This document shows positions 9,195-18,547 of a DNA stretch of 64,000 nucleotides, one piece after another. The DNA comes from an uncultured Eubacterium sp. (GTDB lineage Bacteria; Bacillota; Clostridia; Lachnospirales; Lachnospiraceae): assembly GCA_934351445.1 (NCBI GenBank), contig CAKRIZ010000002.1, positions 123,836 to 187,835 on the forward strand, written 5' to 3'. Position 1 is the stretch's first letter. Each line of letters begins with the position of its first letter. The notes under the pieces were generated by a model, which ran no database searches, was not told the origin of the DNA, and saw only the letters and a list, made by a program, of their open reading frames with translations. A program made the position numbers and the translations under genes.

Positions 9195-11006
9195 TTATGA
9201 CTGAAACAGTGCTTCAAATTCATCTCTTGTGATCTTTTCTTTCTGGATCAGAAGCTGCGCGCAGTGGTCGAGTACATCCCGGTGTTCCAGAATGATCTCT
9301 TTTGCCTTGGCATAGCTCTCATCAATGATGCGCTTGATCTCCTCATCGATCGCACCGGCAACACCTTCGCCGTAACCGCGCTTATGCGCCAGGTCACGTC
9401 CGATAAATACTTCGTCCTCGTCATTGTCATAATTGATCAGACCGACACGTTCAGACATACCGTACTTTGTGACCATCGCCTTCGCCATCGCAGTCGCCTG
9501 CTTGATATCCTGGGATGCCCCGGTCGTAATATCGTCAAAGACCAGTTCCTCTGCCACCCTGCCGCCGAGATCCACGATGATCTCCTGCAGCATCTTCTTT
9601 CTCGACAGGAACATCTCATCCTTTTCAGGCAGCGGCATCGTATAACCTGCGGCACCGCTTCCGGTCGGAATGATCGATACGGTATATACCGGTCCGACAT
9701 CCGGCAGCACATGAAACAGAATCGCATGACCAGCCTCATGATATGCCGTGATCCGCTTCTCTTCCTCCGAAATAATCTTGCTGTGCTTCTCAGGTCCGAT
9801 ACCTACTTTGACAAATGCCTGCTTGATATCATCCTGAACGAGATATGGACGGCTCTGCTTTGCCGCCAGAATCGCTGCCTCATTCAGCAGATTCTCCAGA
9901 TCTGCGCCTGTAAATCCCGCTGTCGTCTGTGCGATCTGCTCCAGATCCACATCTTCTGCCAGAGGCTTATTCCTGGCATGCACCTTTAAGATCTCACTTC
10001 TGCCTGCCACATCCGGTCTGCCGACCGTCACCTTGCGGTCAAACCGCCCCGGACGCATGATCGCCGGGTCGAGGATATCTACGCGGTTGGTCGCTGCCAT
10101 GACAATAATGCCTTCATTGACGCCAAATCCATCCATCTCTACGAGTAACTGGTTTAAGGTCTGTTCGCGCTCATCATGGCCACCGCCCATACCTGTACCA
10201 CGTCTTCTGGCTACGGCATCGATCTCATCGATAAATACAATACACGGTGCGTTGCGCTTGGCATCCGCAAACAGATCACGGACACGTGATGCACCGACAC
10301 CGACAAACATCTCTACAAAATCCGAACCGGAAATACTAAAAAACGGTACACCCGCCTCGCCTGCCACTGCCTTTGCAAGCAATGTCTTACCGGTTCCTGG
10401 AGGTCCTACGAGCAATACGCCCTTGGGAATACGTGCACCCAGCTTCGTATATTTTTCCGGCGCACGCAGGAAGTCTACGAGTTCTTCGAGTTCTTCCTTT
10501 TCTTCTTTCAGGCCGGCAACCTGATCAAATCCAACCTGTTTGTCATTGGCTCCTGTCATACGTGCACGGCTCTTGCCAAAATTCATCATCTGGGCATTAC
10601 TGCCGCCACCCGCCTGATTGTTCATGATCGTAAATAAAATAAACATCGCTGCAAATACGAGCAACAGCGGGAGCAATGACGTCAGCCAGCTCTCAGCCGG
10701 CACTTTGCGCGCCACGTAATTCGTAAAATGGTATTCATCCATCAGGTCAATGACGCCCTGTGTGTCAAACACGTAAAACGTCTTCTGTACAGAGTCAGAC
10801 AATGTCACAGAGACACTGCCAGTCGGCACATCCCTGCTGGGCGACACATCAACTGCCACCACATCTGCATTCTGCAGATCTCTCTCGAAAAGAGACACAT
10901 TATAATCACTGGCCGAACCGCCGCCCGTTCCGAATGCGAACCACAACAGGATCACTCCCAGGATCAGCACGAAATAGAGCACGACTCCCCGATAATTTCG
11001 TTTCAA
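9195..11006 (-). CDS. ftsH: ATP-dependent zinc metalloprotease FtsH
   Basis: A 603-residue membrane-bound AAA+ protease that degrades misassembled membrane proteins and regulatory proteins. Two N-terminal membrane segments (about residues 8-27 and 108-130) flank a small extracytoplasmic domain. Next come Walker [14 protein letters not shown], Walker [10 protein letters not shown], the second region of homology ([21 protein letters not shown]) and the zinc site HEAGH. It is the last gene of the tilS-hpt-ftsH series conserved in Firmicutes and starts 12 bp after hpt. Length is normal. Confidence 0.97.
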   Translation of the reverse strand: MKRNYRGVVLYFVLILGVILLWFAFGTGGGSASDYNVSLFERDLQNADVVAVDVSPSRDVPTGSVSVTLSDSVQKTFYVFDTQGVIDLMDEYHFTNYVARKVPAESWLTSLLPLLLVFAAMFILFTIMNNQAGGGSNAQMMNFGKSRARMTGANDKQVGFDQVAGLKEEKEELEELVDFLRAPEKYTKLGARIPKGVLLVGPPGTGKTLLAKAVAGEAGVPFFSISGSDFVEMFVGVGASRVRDLFADAKRNAPCIVFIDEIDAVARRRGTGMGGGHDEREQTLNQLLVEMDGFGVNEGIIVMAATNRVDILDPAIMRPGRFDRKVTVGRPDVAGRSEILKVHARNKPLAEDVDLEQIAQTTAGFTGADLENLLNEAAILAAKQSRPYLVQDDIKQAFVKVGIGPEKHSKIISEEEKRITAYHEAGHAILFHVLPDVGPVYTVSIIPTGSGAAGYTMPLPEKDEMFLSRKKMLQEIIVDLGGRVAEELVFDDITTGASQDIKQATAMAKAMVTKYGMSERVGLINYDNDEDEVFIGRDLAHKRGYGEGVAGAIDEEIKRIIDESYAKAKEIILEHRDVLDHCAQLLIQKEKITRDEFEALFQS

Positions 11007-11018
11007 AGTAAACCTCCT

Positions 11019-11549
11019 CTAGTCTTCATCAAATTCTACAACACCGATGTAAGGAAGATTTCTGTAATGCTGATCATAGTCCAGTCCGTATCCGACAACG
11101 AATTTGTCCGGAATCTGGAAACCAACATAGTCCACATCTACCTCTGTCACCCGCTGTTCCGGCTTGTCTAGCAGTGTACACAGTTTCAAGGACTTCGGCT
11201 TTCTCTGCTGTAAGTTGTCCAACAGATATGCCAATGTACGTCCGGTATCGATAATGTCCTCTACAACCAGTACATTTTTTCCTTCAATCGGCGTGTCCAA
11301 ATCCTTAATAATACGCACATTGCCGGAGGAACGTGTCTGTGAACCGTAGCTCGATACAGACATAAAATCAAGCGATACCGGCACTGTCACATGCTTTGCC
11401 AGCTCTGTCATAAAAAAGACACCGCCCTTTAAAATACACAGCATGTAAATATCTTCTCCCTCATAATCCTTGCTGATCTGTGCGCCAAGCTCCGCGATCT
11501 TTGCTGCCACATCTGCCTCAGATATCAATTCATGAATTGTTTCACTCAT
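11019..11549 (-). CDS. hpt: Hypoxanthine phosphoribosyltransferase
   Basis: A 176-residue purine salvage enzyme that transfers the phosphoribosyl group of PRPP to hypoxanthine or guanine. The PRPP-binding motif VLVVEDIIDTGRTL and the C-terminal YVGFQIPDKFVVGYGLDY block are characteristic of Hpt. Its first 8 bases overlap the end of tilS, indicating translational coupling. In Bacillus, Hpt and TilS also form a regulatory pair, so the adjacency is likely functional. Confidence 0.96.
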   Translation of the reverse strand: MSETIHELISEADVAAKIAELGAQISKDYEGEDIYMLCILKGGVFFMTELAKHVTVPVSLDFMSVSSYGSQTRSSGNVRIIKDLDTPIEGKNVLVVEDIIDTGRTLAYLLDNLQQRKPKSLKLCTLLDKPEQRVTEVDVDYVGFQIPDKFVVGYGLDYDQHYRNLPYIGVVEFDED

Positions 11550-13032
11550 CTTCTTTTCCTCCGCTATATTGTACTTTTAATATTCGTCTGGTGTGTGTAT
11601 CCACCTTATAATAGTCACTGATCCGATGTCCAATGACCCACATAATATGCGATCCGTCTGCCAGCAGCCAGAGCTGTCCGCGCTCCTGTCTCGGTATCTT
11701 TTCATTCACCAGATAGTTTTTCAGCTTCTGACGGTGCCCTTCTGCATCGATCGTCAGATAATCGCCATCCTGCCGCCTGCGAATCTGCACATGATGTTCT
11801 ATTTTATCATAATCAAAGCATTTCGTATACTTTTTTTTGGAAATTTCAATTCCCTGCAAGCCGTGCACCAATCCGGGCTCACAGTCAATCAGTTCCATGG
11901 AAATCCCATCCGGCAGTTGTCCGCTGTGTGCCGGCGCCTCCGGCATAACCTGTCTGTGCATAAAGGAAATGCCCTCATAATCGCGCCATGCATCGATGCC
12001 ATAAGGCAGCATCAGCCGCTGACCCACCTGATGTCCAAATAGATCCAGCAGCGCCGCCATATGCTTTGCCTGCAGATCTCTCGCCCGGCCGGCACAGGTC
12101 TCCAGCGCACGGTACAACACCCGCCGCTGCAAAAGCACTGCTTCCTGCCGTAGTTTTTCGGATACCAGAAGTGTTCCATCCGTCCGCCGGGATACGACCC
12201 GCTGATAGACTTCCTCCGTCTGTGCGGTCAGATATTCCTCCGCCTCCTGTGCCCGCTGTGCGCTCTCGCACAAGTGCCTGACTGCCTGCGTATTCAGTTG
12301 TTCGAGCACTGGAATAACCTCATGGCGCAGGCGGTTTCTCGTATACGCAGTATCCGCATTTGTCACATCCTCCCGCCAGCCAATCTGCCGCTGTGTCAGA
12401 TACGCCTCGATCTGTACCCGGCTCACTTCAAGCAACGGCCGGATCACGCGCCCGCGCTGTGGTCTGATCCCACCGATTCCACGCAGGTCACTCCCCCGTA
12501 TCATCTGCCAGAGCACGGTCTCCGCCTGATCCTCCCTGTGATGTGCGACTGCGATCCTGACAGTGCGCGCTGCAGCCACGTCTGCCTGCTCCGGTTCCGG
12601 CGATTCCAGTTTCTGTGCCGCCGCCTCAAATGCTGTATAGCGCAGCTCACGAGCCGCCTCCTCGAGCGAATAGCCATGTGCACGCGCGTAAGCACCCGCA
12701 TCTACCGTTATGATCTCACAGGGGATCGCACGTGCTGCGCAATAAGATCCGACATATTGCGCATCAGCCACGCTCTCGCTGCCCCTGATGCCATGCTCCA
12801 CATGAATGACCCTCAGTTCAAAACCGATCTGTTCCATGCAGACATGCAGCAGCTCCAGCAGACACATGGAGTCTGCCCCTCCGCTGACACCTGCGAGCAC
12901 CAGGTCCCCGAACCCAATCAGGTGATGCTGTACGATATATTGTTCTACTTGTTTTTCCAGTTGTTTTTCTTGTTCTTTTTCTTGTTCTTTTATCAAATCT
13001 TCTGTTTTTATTTTCGTATTTATTTCTTTCAA
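11542..13032 (-). CDS. tilS: tRNA(Ile)-lysidine synthase
   Basis: A 496-residue N-type ATP pyrophosphatase that converts C34 of the CAU-anticodon isoleucine tRNA to lysidine, so that it reads AUA. The PP-loop SGGADS is at residues 50-55, followed by HVEHGIRG and the HHREDQAET motif. The C-terminal tRNA-binding region contains YTIDA-like and YLVNEKIPRQERG segments. The first 30 residues are a Lys/Glu/Gln-rich extension that is longer than usual and may be flexible. It is an essential enzyme and lies in the expected operon position. Confidence 0.95.
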   Translation of the reverse strand: MKEINTKIKTEDLIKEQEKEQEKQLEKQVEQYIVQHHLIGFGDLVLAGVSGGADSMCLLELLHVCMEQIGFELRVIHVEHGIRGSESVADAQYVGSYCAARAIPCEIITVDAGAYARAHGYSLEEAARELRYTAFEAAAQKLESPEPEQADVAAARTVRIAVAHHREDQAETVLWQMIRGSDLRGIGGIRPQRGRVIRPLLEVSRVQIEAYLTQRQIGWREDVTNADTAYTRNRLRHEVIPVLEQLNTQAVRHLCESAQRAQEAEEYLTAQTEEVYQRVVSRRTDGTLLVSEKLRQEAVLLQRRVLYRALETCAGRARDLQAKHMAALLDLFGHQVGQRLMLPYGIDAWRDYEGISFMHRQVMPEAPAHSGQLPDGISMELIDCEPGLVHGLQGIEISKKKYTKCFDYDKIEHHVQIRRRQDGDYLTIDAEGHRQKLKNYLVNEKIPRQERGQLWLLADGSHIMWVIGHRISDYYKVDTHTRRILKVQYSGGKEDE

Positions 13033-13051
13033 TATATTTCATCCTGCATTG

Positions 13052-14890
13052 TTATTTTTCCCAGATGCCCGCCACTAACACGGTCATGTCATCACGCACT
13101 TCGCCGCCTGTAAACAACAGTACGCGGTCTACGATCTTTTTGGCCATCTCATTCGGATTCGCTGATGGCAGCGTCTCCAATATCTCACACATCGTCTGCT
13201 CCGGTGACGGCACATGCATATGCTCCAACACACCATCTGTCATGAGAATAATATAATCCCCGCCACTGACATGCGTCTGGCATGATTCGATCTGTAGCTG
13301 CATATCTGCTCCGACAGGCAGATTGGCACACGGAATGCAGGTGATCTCCTCACCGCGTTTGATAAATGCAGCCGCTGCACCAATCTTATTAAACGCGACA
13401 TCGCCCTGATACAGATCGACCACGCATACATCGACTGTGGAATAGGAATCCTCCTGATCCTGCAGCACGCAGGCAGCATTGAGCATCCGCAGTGCCGCTT
13501 CCTCTGTAAATCCGGCTTCCAGGAATCTCTCCATTAACTCTAACACCATTTCACTTTCCTTACAAGCGCTGTTTCCGGAGCCCATGCCGTCCGAGAGCAT
13601 GAGTACGGTCTGTCCGTCATGGTTTTCCACATAAGAAAAATTGTCCCCGGATACCGCGGCTCCATCGCGGATCATGCGCGCCACGCCATAGGTACTGTGA
13701 TAGAGCGTGTCCTCCTCATAGACATACGGACCCGGCAGCTTACCGATCAGCGACTTGGAATCCCGGTGCAATACCATATCCAGATCCAGTGCACGCACGA
13801 CGACCTTGGTCAGATCCTTGACGGAAATGCAGTTGCCCTGCTTAGAGCGCGCCTCCAGTGACAACGTAATCCGACCATTCTTTTTCTCCAGCAATCGTAC
13901 ATTCTGCACGAGGATCCCCTGTTCCTTGGCCAGATAGCGCAGTGTGGAGAGCGCAGTCCGTTCCTTTTTCGTCAGATCTACGGCATCTTTTGTGCAATCC
14001 TGCATGATATATGCCATCGCCTCCAGCTGCTCCGCAATCACAGCCCGGTTTTCGAGCAGCCGGTTGTACCAGGCGAGATTGAGTCTGGCACGCTCAAATA
14101 CCCGCGTCGCCTCCATCGCCATCGCTTCACTCCTGATACAGTGGTCACGCAGCTGTTTCTGCGACTCTGCCGCCGCCTTTCCCGCACGGTACATCGATGT
14201 CAGATACCCTGCCAACGCCTGATACATCGGCGTATCGGGCCTATCCCAACACGCCGCGCACTGTGCACAGTCGACACAGATATGACCGGTGATCTCATTA
14301 TGGATCTTTCCCATCTCCTCCGGTGTAAAATCACGTTTGCTCGTATGCAGGCCGGAAAACATCTGTGCCAGTTCTCCAAAGGAGTCCGCATATCCCATCA
14401 GCCGATTCTCATCCGCAGCCCGCGGCATCGGGTGGTCCGGCAGCCGCTCCACGAGTAATGGCAGCCAGTATAACAGTCTGGAAAAGAGGAATACACCGGC
14501 AAAGCAGATCACCGCCTCCATCAGTTTCATCGGCATATCATCACGCATCGTATTCGTCAGCAGCTCTCCGCATATATTTATGGACAAGGTGACGATCGCA
14601 GCCGACGCTGCCGCTGTGATAATCAGGCATTTATGATCCAGCCATTCACAGATCTTCACCACGAGCCATACCACAACCATCACGAGCGCATAGCGCACGG
14701 TCTGCGTCACCGGCAGCGCCACGGTCATCGCCAGAAACATCACACTACCCAGCAGCCACCGTCCTTCTCCGCGCAGCAGCGCAGCCGCATAATACGCGGG
14801 TATCAAGGGATAATAGCCGCCCAGCGAAAATCTGCACATCAGTGCCCCCAACAATGCGATCAACAATTTTCTGTAGCTTTCTTTTTTCAT
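13052..14890 (-). CDS. spoIIE: Stage II sporulation protein E, PP2C-type phosphatase
   Basis: A 612-residue membrane phosphatase. In spore formers SpoIIE dephosphorylates the anti-anti-sigma factor SpoIIAA, which releases sigma-F in the forespore. Several hydrophobic segments fill residues 8-140, then comes a cytoplasmic regulatory region with a cysteine cluster (CVDCAQCAAC). The C-terminal PP2C domain carries LSDGMGSG, VDLYQGDVAFNKIGAA and LMTDGV. It is shorter than the roughly 820-residue Bacillus protein, mainly in the membrane part. The start has GGAGGTGAG about 8 bases upstream. The promoter region carries a Spo0A box and a 21-bp spacer. Confidence 0.95.
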   Translation of the reverse strand: MKKESYRKLLIALLGALMCRFSLGGYYPLIPAYYAAALLRGEGRWLLGSVMFLAMTVALPVTQTVRYALVMVVVWLVVKICEWLDHKCLIITAAASAAIVTLSINICGELLTNTMRDDMPMKLMEAVICFAGVFLFSRLLYWLPLLVERLPDHPMPRAADENRLMGYADSFGELAQMFSGLHTSKRDFTPEEMGKIHNEITGHICVDCAQCAACWDRPDTPMYQALAGYLTSMYRAGKAAAESQKQLRDHCIRSEAMAMEATRVFERARLNLAWYNRLLENRAVIAEQLEAMAYIMQDCTKDAVDLTKKERTALSTLRYLAKEQGILVQNVRLLEKKNGRITLSLEARSKQGNCISVKDLTKVVVRALDLDMVLHRDSKSLIGKLPGPYVYEEDTLYHSTYGVARMIRDGAAVSGDNFSYVENHDGQTVLMLSDGMGSGNSACKESEMVLELMERFLEAGFTEEAALRMLNAACVLQDQEDSYSTVDVCVVDLYQGDVAFNKIGAAAAFIKRGEEITCIPCANLPVGADMQLQIESCQTHVSGGDYIILMTDGVLEHMHVPSPEQTMCEILETLPSANPNEMAKKIVDRVLLFTGGEVRDDMTVLVAGIWEK

Positions 14891-14957
14891 GATTACTCAC
14901 CTCCGCATATTTCATCGAAGATAACTGTTTTGCATCCCGCAGTTACCATCGGAGGCC

Positions 14958-15024
14958 ATTATAGAAAAAATATTTTTCAGAATTTGTCAAAATAAATACG
15001 GGATCTGAAAAATCGTTCGTCAAA
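14958..15024 (-). promoter_or_regulatory. Spo0A-type promoter of spoIIE
   Basis: On the minus strand TTGACA (14985-14990) and TATAAT (14958-14963) are both perfect but separated by 21 bp, too far for sigma-A alone. A perfect 0A box TTTGTCAAA (14983-14991) overlaps the -35. A near match TTCGTCAAA lies 33 bp upstream at 15016-15024 in the same orientation. In Bacillus the spoIIE promoter has the same over-long spacing and is activated by phosphorylated Spo0A. Confidence 0.8.
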
Positions 15025-15098
15025 ACGCTCCTTCAAATCCCGATTTGCATCGATTGCAGGTACTTCATATATTTGAGGCAGTTCATCCTTCGCTTCCA

Positions 15099-15389
15099 TT
15101 ACTTCTCTTCACGGTAAATGATCTCATCATCATAAAACAATCCGTAACGGTGTGCCTCTTTCTCAATATAATCCTGAGACTGCATGCTCTTTTCCTTTTC
15201 TTCGAGTTCCTTCTGTCTGGCTTCCTCTTCGAGTTTTTGCTCCTCGTAGGACTGCTCCTTTGCAGAAAGTTCCTCATTCTTATTGTATAACTTCACAATC
15301 TGGGTGGACATTAATACAATCAGTAAAAACACCATGCAGGTGATACTGAACCGCGCCATCCGATTCTGTCTTCTTTTTCTTCTGACCAT
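15099..15389 (-). CDS. Septum formation initiator, FtsB/DivIC family
   Basis: A 96-residue bitopic membrane protein. A short basic cytoplasmic tail (MVRRKRRQNRMARF) is followed by one membrane helix (about residues 15-34). An extracytoplasmic Glu/Lys-rich coiled coil leads to the short conserved tail with YIEKEAHRYGLFYDDE. This architecture and the location between yabQ and spoIIE match divIC of Bacillus. DivIC works with DivIB and FtsL in the divisome. Confidence 0.9.
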   Translation of the reverse strand: MVRRKRRQNRMARFSITCMVFLLIVLMSTQIVKLYNKNEELSAKEQSYEEQKLEEEARQKELEEKEKSMQSQDYIEKEAHRYGLFYDDEIIYREEK

Positions 15390-15407
15390 CTGCTCACATC
15401 CTCTGCC

Positions 15408-15890
15408 TCATAGTTTACATAAGCCTATTTTAACCATCTTCCACAGCTTTTTCAACCGTTTTTTCAGGGCGAGCTGTAGTTTTCCACATTTTTCCCGGCT
15501 TTTTTTACCCTTTGATCCGACATATGTGCACAGTCTGCGCACCGGACGCAGCAGAACGGTCTCTATTTTTTTCAGAAAACAAATGAGCGGCGGCACACAG
15601 ATCCGGCCAAAGCTGACCGTATACAACAGCATCCCGGCCACCAGCGCGCCAAACACATAACCACGCAGTCTGCCATCATTTTTCTCATAGAGTTTGACGA
15701 ATACTACAACCGCGACATAGATCCAGTAGAGCAGATCCTCCAGATTGATGAGCAGCACGCCATGCGGCACCAGTCCGCGAAAGATCCTCAGAATATCATA
15801 ACTCGCTGCCAGGGCAATCCCCAGCAGGAAAAAGCAGCAAAGCAGTGCCAGTTCTTCGTAGATACCGGCACTGATGATCCGCACCTTCAT
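15408..15890 (-). CDS. yabQ: Spore cortex biosynthesis protein YabQ
   Basis: A 160-residue membrane protein with about four hydrophobic segments (LALLCCFFLLGIALAASYDILR near the N-terminus is typical) and a very basic C-terminal tail. YabQ is needed for spore cortex formation and is made in the mother cell. The start codon overlaps the yabP stop by one base, so the two are translationally coupled. The order yabP-yabQ-divIC is the same as in Bacillus. Confidence 0.88.
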   Translation of the reverse strand: MKVRIISAGIYEELALLCCFFLLGIALAASYDILRIFRGLVPHGVLLINLEDLLYWIYVAVVVFVKLYEKNDGRLRGYVFGALVAGMLLYTVSFGRICVPPLICFLKKIETVLLRPVRRLCTYVGSKGKKSREKCGKLQLALKKRLKKLWKMVKIGLCKL

Positions 15891-16174
15891 CAGCGGAACA
15901 TGCGGCTAAGCAGAGACTCGCCCTTGTGCGCATGTGATACATCCGAATAAGACAGTGCATCGATCCTGCCTGCGATATCTACCTCGCCCTTCTCCAGTGA
16001 CAGCCGGTTCACGTGCAGATCTGTCCCCTTTATGAGCAGCATGCCCTGCTCCGTCTCTAATAAGATCTCGCTCACATCAAATGAGAGCACATCGACCACC
16101 CCGCTGAAGCTGCCGGTCTGACGATTGTTCATCAATACACGGTGCTGTGTCGTCACCGTCCTTTTTTCGTCCAT
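15890..16174 (-). CDS. yabP: Sporulation protein YabP
   Basis: A 94-residue YabP/YqfC-family protein with the conserved blocks HRVLMNNRQTGSFSGVVDVLSFD, ILLETEQGMLLIKGTDLHVNRLSLEKGEVDIAGRIDALSY. YabP partners YabQ and YqfD-type proteins during cortex assembly in the mother cell. The ATG ending at 16174 has AAGGGGG about 9-10 bases upstream; the frame extends 10 codons further without such a site. A TATAAT read on the minus strand near 16205 may be a -10 box, but I could not assign the sigma factor. Confidence 0.9.
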   Translation of the reverse strand: MDEKRTVTTQHRVLMNNRQTGSFSGVVDVLSFDVSEILLETEQGMLLIKGTDLHVNRLSLEKGEVDIAGRIDALSYSDVSHAHKGESLLSRMFR

Positions 16175-16268
16175 GCTATCACGCCCCCTTTGTATCTGTT
16201 GCATTATATGAGAGGCGTGGACTATTCAGAACCACATACGCGAAATCCTTGTTACACCATTTTTCGGC

Positions 16269-16508
16269 CTAAATATACGAAAACAGTTCTGCCGCTTCAT
16301 CCTTTTTCGTCGTCTGTGCGATATCTTCGACGCGCACCTTCACAGTCCTGGTGCCAAACTGGATCTCAATGATGTCTCCCACCTTGACATTTAAGGAAGC
16401 CTTCGCTACTTTGCCGTTTACAAGCACGCGGCCGGCATCACAGGCTTCGTTTGCCACTGTGCGGCGCTTGATCAGGCGCGATACCTTCAAAAATTTATCT
16501 AATCTCAT
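16269..16508 (-). CDS. rqcP: S4-domain RNA-binding protein (RqcP/Hsp15 type)
   Basis: A 79-residue protein consisting of a single S4 domain: MRLDKFLKVSRLIKRRTVA, then CDAGRVLVNGKVAKASLNVKVGDIIEI. In Bacillus the orthologous YabO (RqcP) binds stalled 50S subunits with RqcH and helps add alanine tails in ribosome quality control. The site is 20 bp after the end of the leucine-rich-repeat protein gene and upstream of yabP, matching the Bacillus order. The ribosome site AAAGGAAG is good. Confidence 0.92.
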   Translation of the reverse strand: MRLDKFLKVSRLIKRRTVANEACDAGRVLVNGKVAKASLNVKVGDIIEIQFGTRTVKVRVEDIAQTTKKDEAAELFSYI

Positions 16509-16527
16509 CGTTTTTCTTCCTTTCTGA

Positions 16528-17988
16528 CTACATCGATTTGTAAATCTGGTCTACCAGCTTCTTCCAGGCATTGGTGTCTTCCCACCAGCAGCCTCTGTTT
16601 TTTGTGACTCTTGCCGCCTTTACCGTCTTTAGCCTGCGTGCATTCAAGCCACCGCAGTAGCAGATATCTACACCTTTCAGTGATTTTGCCTTTCGCAGAT
16701 CTACGGAGGATACATCATTCATACCGTAGAAGTATACATATTTCAGCGCCGTGCAGCGGCTCATCCTGCACTGTCTGAACTTATTGCTGTAAAAATATGC
16801 CAGATTCAGCTTTTTATATTTGTTCAGATCAATACTCGGTGCGCTGCTGTGCGCGACCGAGATCCATCTTAAATCAACCGCGGATTTCGGCAATTTTATG
16901 GTTACATATTGGAATACGGATCCATCTATCGTTAAGTACACAGCACTCCTGCACTTTGACACATCCACGGATGCTAATTTCGCCTTCTGCCAGGAGCCAC
17001 CTGTCTCAGAATATAACGCAATCACTTTCGCAAACGGTGCATTTAACCGGAATCCGCTCTGCCAGAATTCACGTATATCCACATCGCTGATATGGCGGTA
17101 TTTGGACAGATCCAGACTGCTTCCCGTATAATCCCGGATCCGGATCACGGATACCCACGGCAGATACTTCAATCCCTTCAGGTTCGCCAGCCTGCACTGA
17201 TACTTCTCTGTCCCGGTCAGCATTCCATAGCCTCCGTCAGACTTTTCATAACTATAATTGCTGACCGTATGGATCTGTCTGATTTCCGAAGGATCCAGCC
17301 AGCCGTCGCGGTTCTTATCATAATAACTCTTTTTGCCCTTCAAATCACAATCGTAGAACCCTTTTTTTATCAGTTCATACATACCACCGAAGTTCTGCTT
17401 GTTAATCTTTACATATTCGCAGTAGTCGCGCTCCATATGTTCTTGTTCATTCGCGCTCATGTAATATCCACTCCAGCAGCCCACATCCTGATAATCACTG
17501 TACACCGGATCGCCCGCCTGCAGCGCAGCCGGCTCCTGCCCATCCGTCTGTCCATCTGTCATTTTGACCGTTCCATAGGCACGAATCCTGGCATACAGCT
17601 TTCCACCATTTTTACCCAGCACTGAAAGTGGAATCCGATAGGTGTAGGATGCCGCATCTGCCCCTGACACATACCTTTTTGTTTTATATGTAGTCACTTT
17701 CTTCGCAGGATATCCCGGATCAGTACACACCTGAATCTCAAAACCTTTAATATTTATATAAGGATTGCTGTAGTCCCCATGATCAGGATCTGTCATATAA
17801 TTATTACGGTATTTCCAGCTCAAAATGATCCGGTTCTTTTTGATGGATTCCATATCAATGCTATAGACGTGGCAGTCCTTAAACGCACTGACCGCGTCAT
17901 CGACGTCCGCCGCCTGTGCATCTGATACACCGAGCCACACGAACAGCAGGCAGCACATGGGAAACAGCAATTTTTTACACAGCTTCAT
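16528..17988 (-). CDS. Secreted protein with leucine-rich-repeat-like and EF-hand-like segments
   Basis: A 486-residue exported protein of unknown role. A signal peptide (MKLCKKLLFPMCCLLFVWLG, cleavage probably after AQA) is followed by a fibronectin-like beta region (about 45-160) with ILSWKYRNNY and KLYARIRAYG. Near residue 225 DKNRDGWLDPSEI resembles an EF-hand or dockerin calcium loop. From about 260 on, irregular repeats such as LKGLKYLPWVSVIRI and KSLKGVDICYCGGLNARRLKTV look like leucine-rich repeats. There is no LPXTG or membrane anchor. The start at 17988 has GAGGAGAG before it. It lies between hup and rqcP, which are usually close together. A cell-surface or host-contact role is a guess. 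Confidence 0.72.
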   Translation of the reverse strand: MKLCKKLLFPMCCLLFVWLGVSDAQAADVDDAVSAFKDCHVYSIDMESIKKNRIILSWKYRNNYMTDPDHGDYSNPYINIKGFEIQVCTDPGYPAKKVTTYKTKRYVSGADAASYTYRIPLSVLGKNGGKLYARIRAYGTVKMTDGQTDGQEPAALQAGDPVYSDYQDVGCWSGYYMSANEQEHMERDYCEYVKINKQNFGGMYELIKKGFYDCDLKGKKSYYDKNRDGWLDPSEIRQIHTVSNYSYEKSDGGYGMLTGTEKYQCRLANLKGLKYLPWVSVIRIRDYTGSSLDLSKYRHISDVDIREFWQSGFRLNAPFAKVIALYSETGGSWQKAKLASVDVSKCRSAVYLTIDGSVFQYVTIKLPKSAVDLRWISVAHSSAPSIDLNKYKKLNLAYFYSNKFRQCRMSRCTALKYVYFYGMNDVSSVDLRKAKSLKGVDICYCGGLNARRLKTVKAARVTKNRGCWWEDTNAWKKLVDQIYKSM

Positions 17989-18032
17989 AAACAGCTCTCC
18001 TCTCACACAATTGATAATGCCAATCATTCAGT

Positions 18033-18069
18033 GAAAAGAAAAGCGAGCCTCTCAACCAAGAAGCCCGCC
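18033..18069 (-). terminator. Rho-independent terminator after hup
   Basis: On the minus strand GCGGGCTTC pairs with GAGGCTCGC (nine pairs including G-U) and is followed by TTTTCTTTTC. Confidence 0.75.
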
Positions 18070-18090
18070 TTCGTATTCTATTCTATCGCA

Positions 18091-18366
18091 TTAAGCGTTT
18101 ACAATATCCTTTAAAGCCTTACCTGCCTTGAACTTCGGAGCCTTAGATGCAGCGATTGTCATCTCTTTGCCGGTCTGAGGATTTCTACCGGTTCTTGCAG
18201 CACGCTCAGATACTTCAAAAGTACCAAATCCTACTAACTGGATCTTCTCACCCTTCTTTAATTCTTCTGCTACAACATCTGTAAAAGCCTTTAAAGCAGC
18301 TTCCGCGTCCTTTTTTGATAATCCTGTCTTATCAGCCATAGCTGATACCAATTCCATTTTATTCAT
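18091..18366 (-). CDS. hup: DNA-binding protein HU
   Basis: A 91-residue HU protein: [25 protein letters not shown] at the N-terminus, [24 protein letters not shown] as the DNA-binding arm and [13 protein letters not shown] at the end. It dimerises, bends DNA without strict sequence specificity and compacts the nucleoid. It has its own strong promoter and terminator, so it is probably a separate, highly expressed unit upstream of the rqcP-yabP group. Confidence 0.97.
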   Translation of the reverse strand: MNKMELVSAMADKTGLSKKDAEAALKAFTDVVAEELKKGEKIQLVGFGTFEVSERAARTGRNPQTGKEMTIAASKAPKFKAGKALKDIVNA

Positions 18367-18452
18367 GGTTTGTGTCCTCCTATTGGATGTCTATACTTTT
18401 CTTGTCTATAATTCGCCGATACTTCGTTACACCCGAATTACCTACGCATATA

Positions 18453-18481
18453 TTTATACTTGGTTTTCGCAGGCTTGTCAA
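18453..18481 (-). promoter_or_regulatory. Strong sigma-A promoter of hup
   Basis: On the minus strand TTGACA (18476-18481) and TATAAA (18453-18458) are separated by 17 bp, close to consensus, as expected for an abundant nucleoid protein. Confidence 0.85.
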
Positions 18482-18513
18482 GGTCATTTCCTTATTTTCC
18501 AAAGAATTAAGCA

Positions 18514-18544
18514 TCTTTGCGAATGGTGCGGTCTGGTCTGTTAT
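18514..18544. repeat. Remnant of the dispersed hairpin element (right end)
   Basis: TCTTTGCGAATGG followed by diverged sequence ending in CTGTTA matches the right end of the complete element at 35844-36007. The last bases of the remnant touch the region just after the phosphoglucomutase stop. Left parts of the element are absent. Confidence 0.5.
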
Positions 18545-18547
18545 GAG

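Noticed and set aside
8984-9232. 82-codon plus-strand frame with a purine-rich stretch upstream
   Set aside because: Overlaps the end of ftsH on the other strand, has His/Ile/Cys-rich low-quality composition, and its AGGAGA is too far from the ATG.
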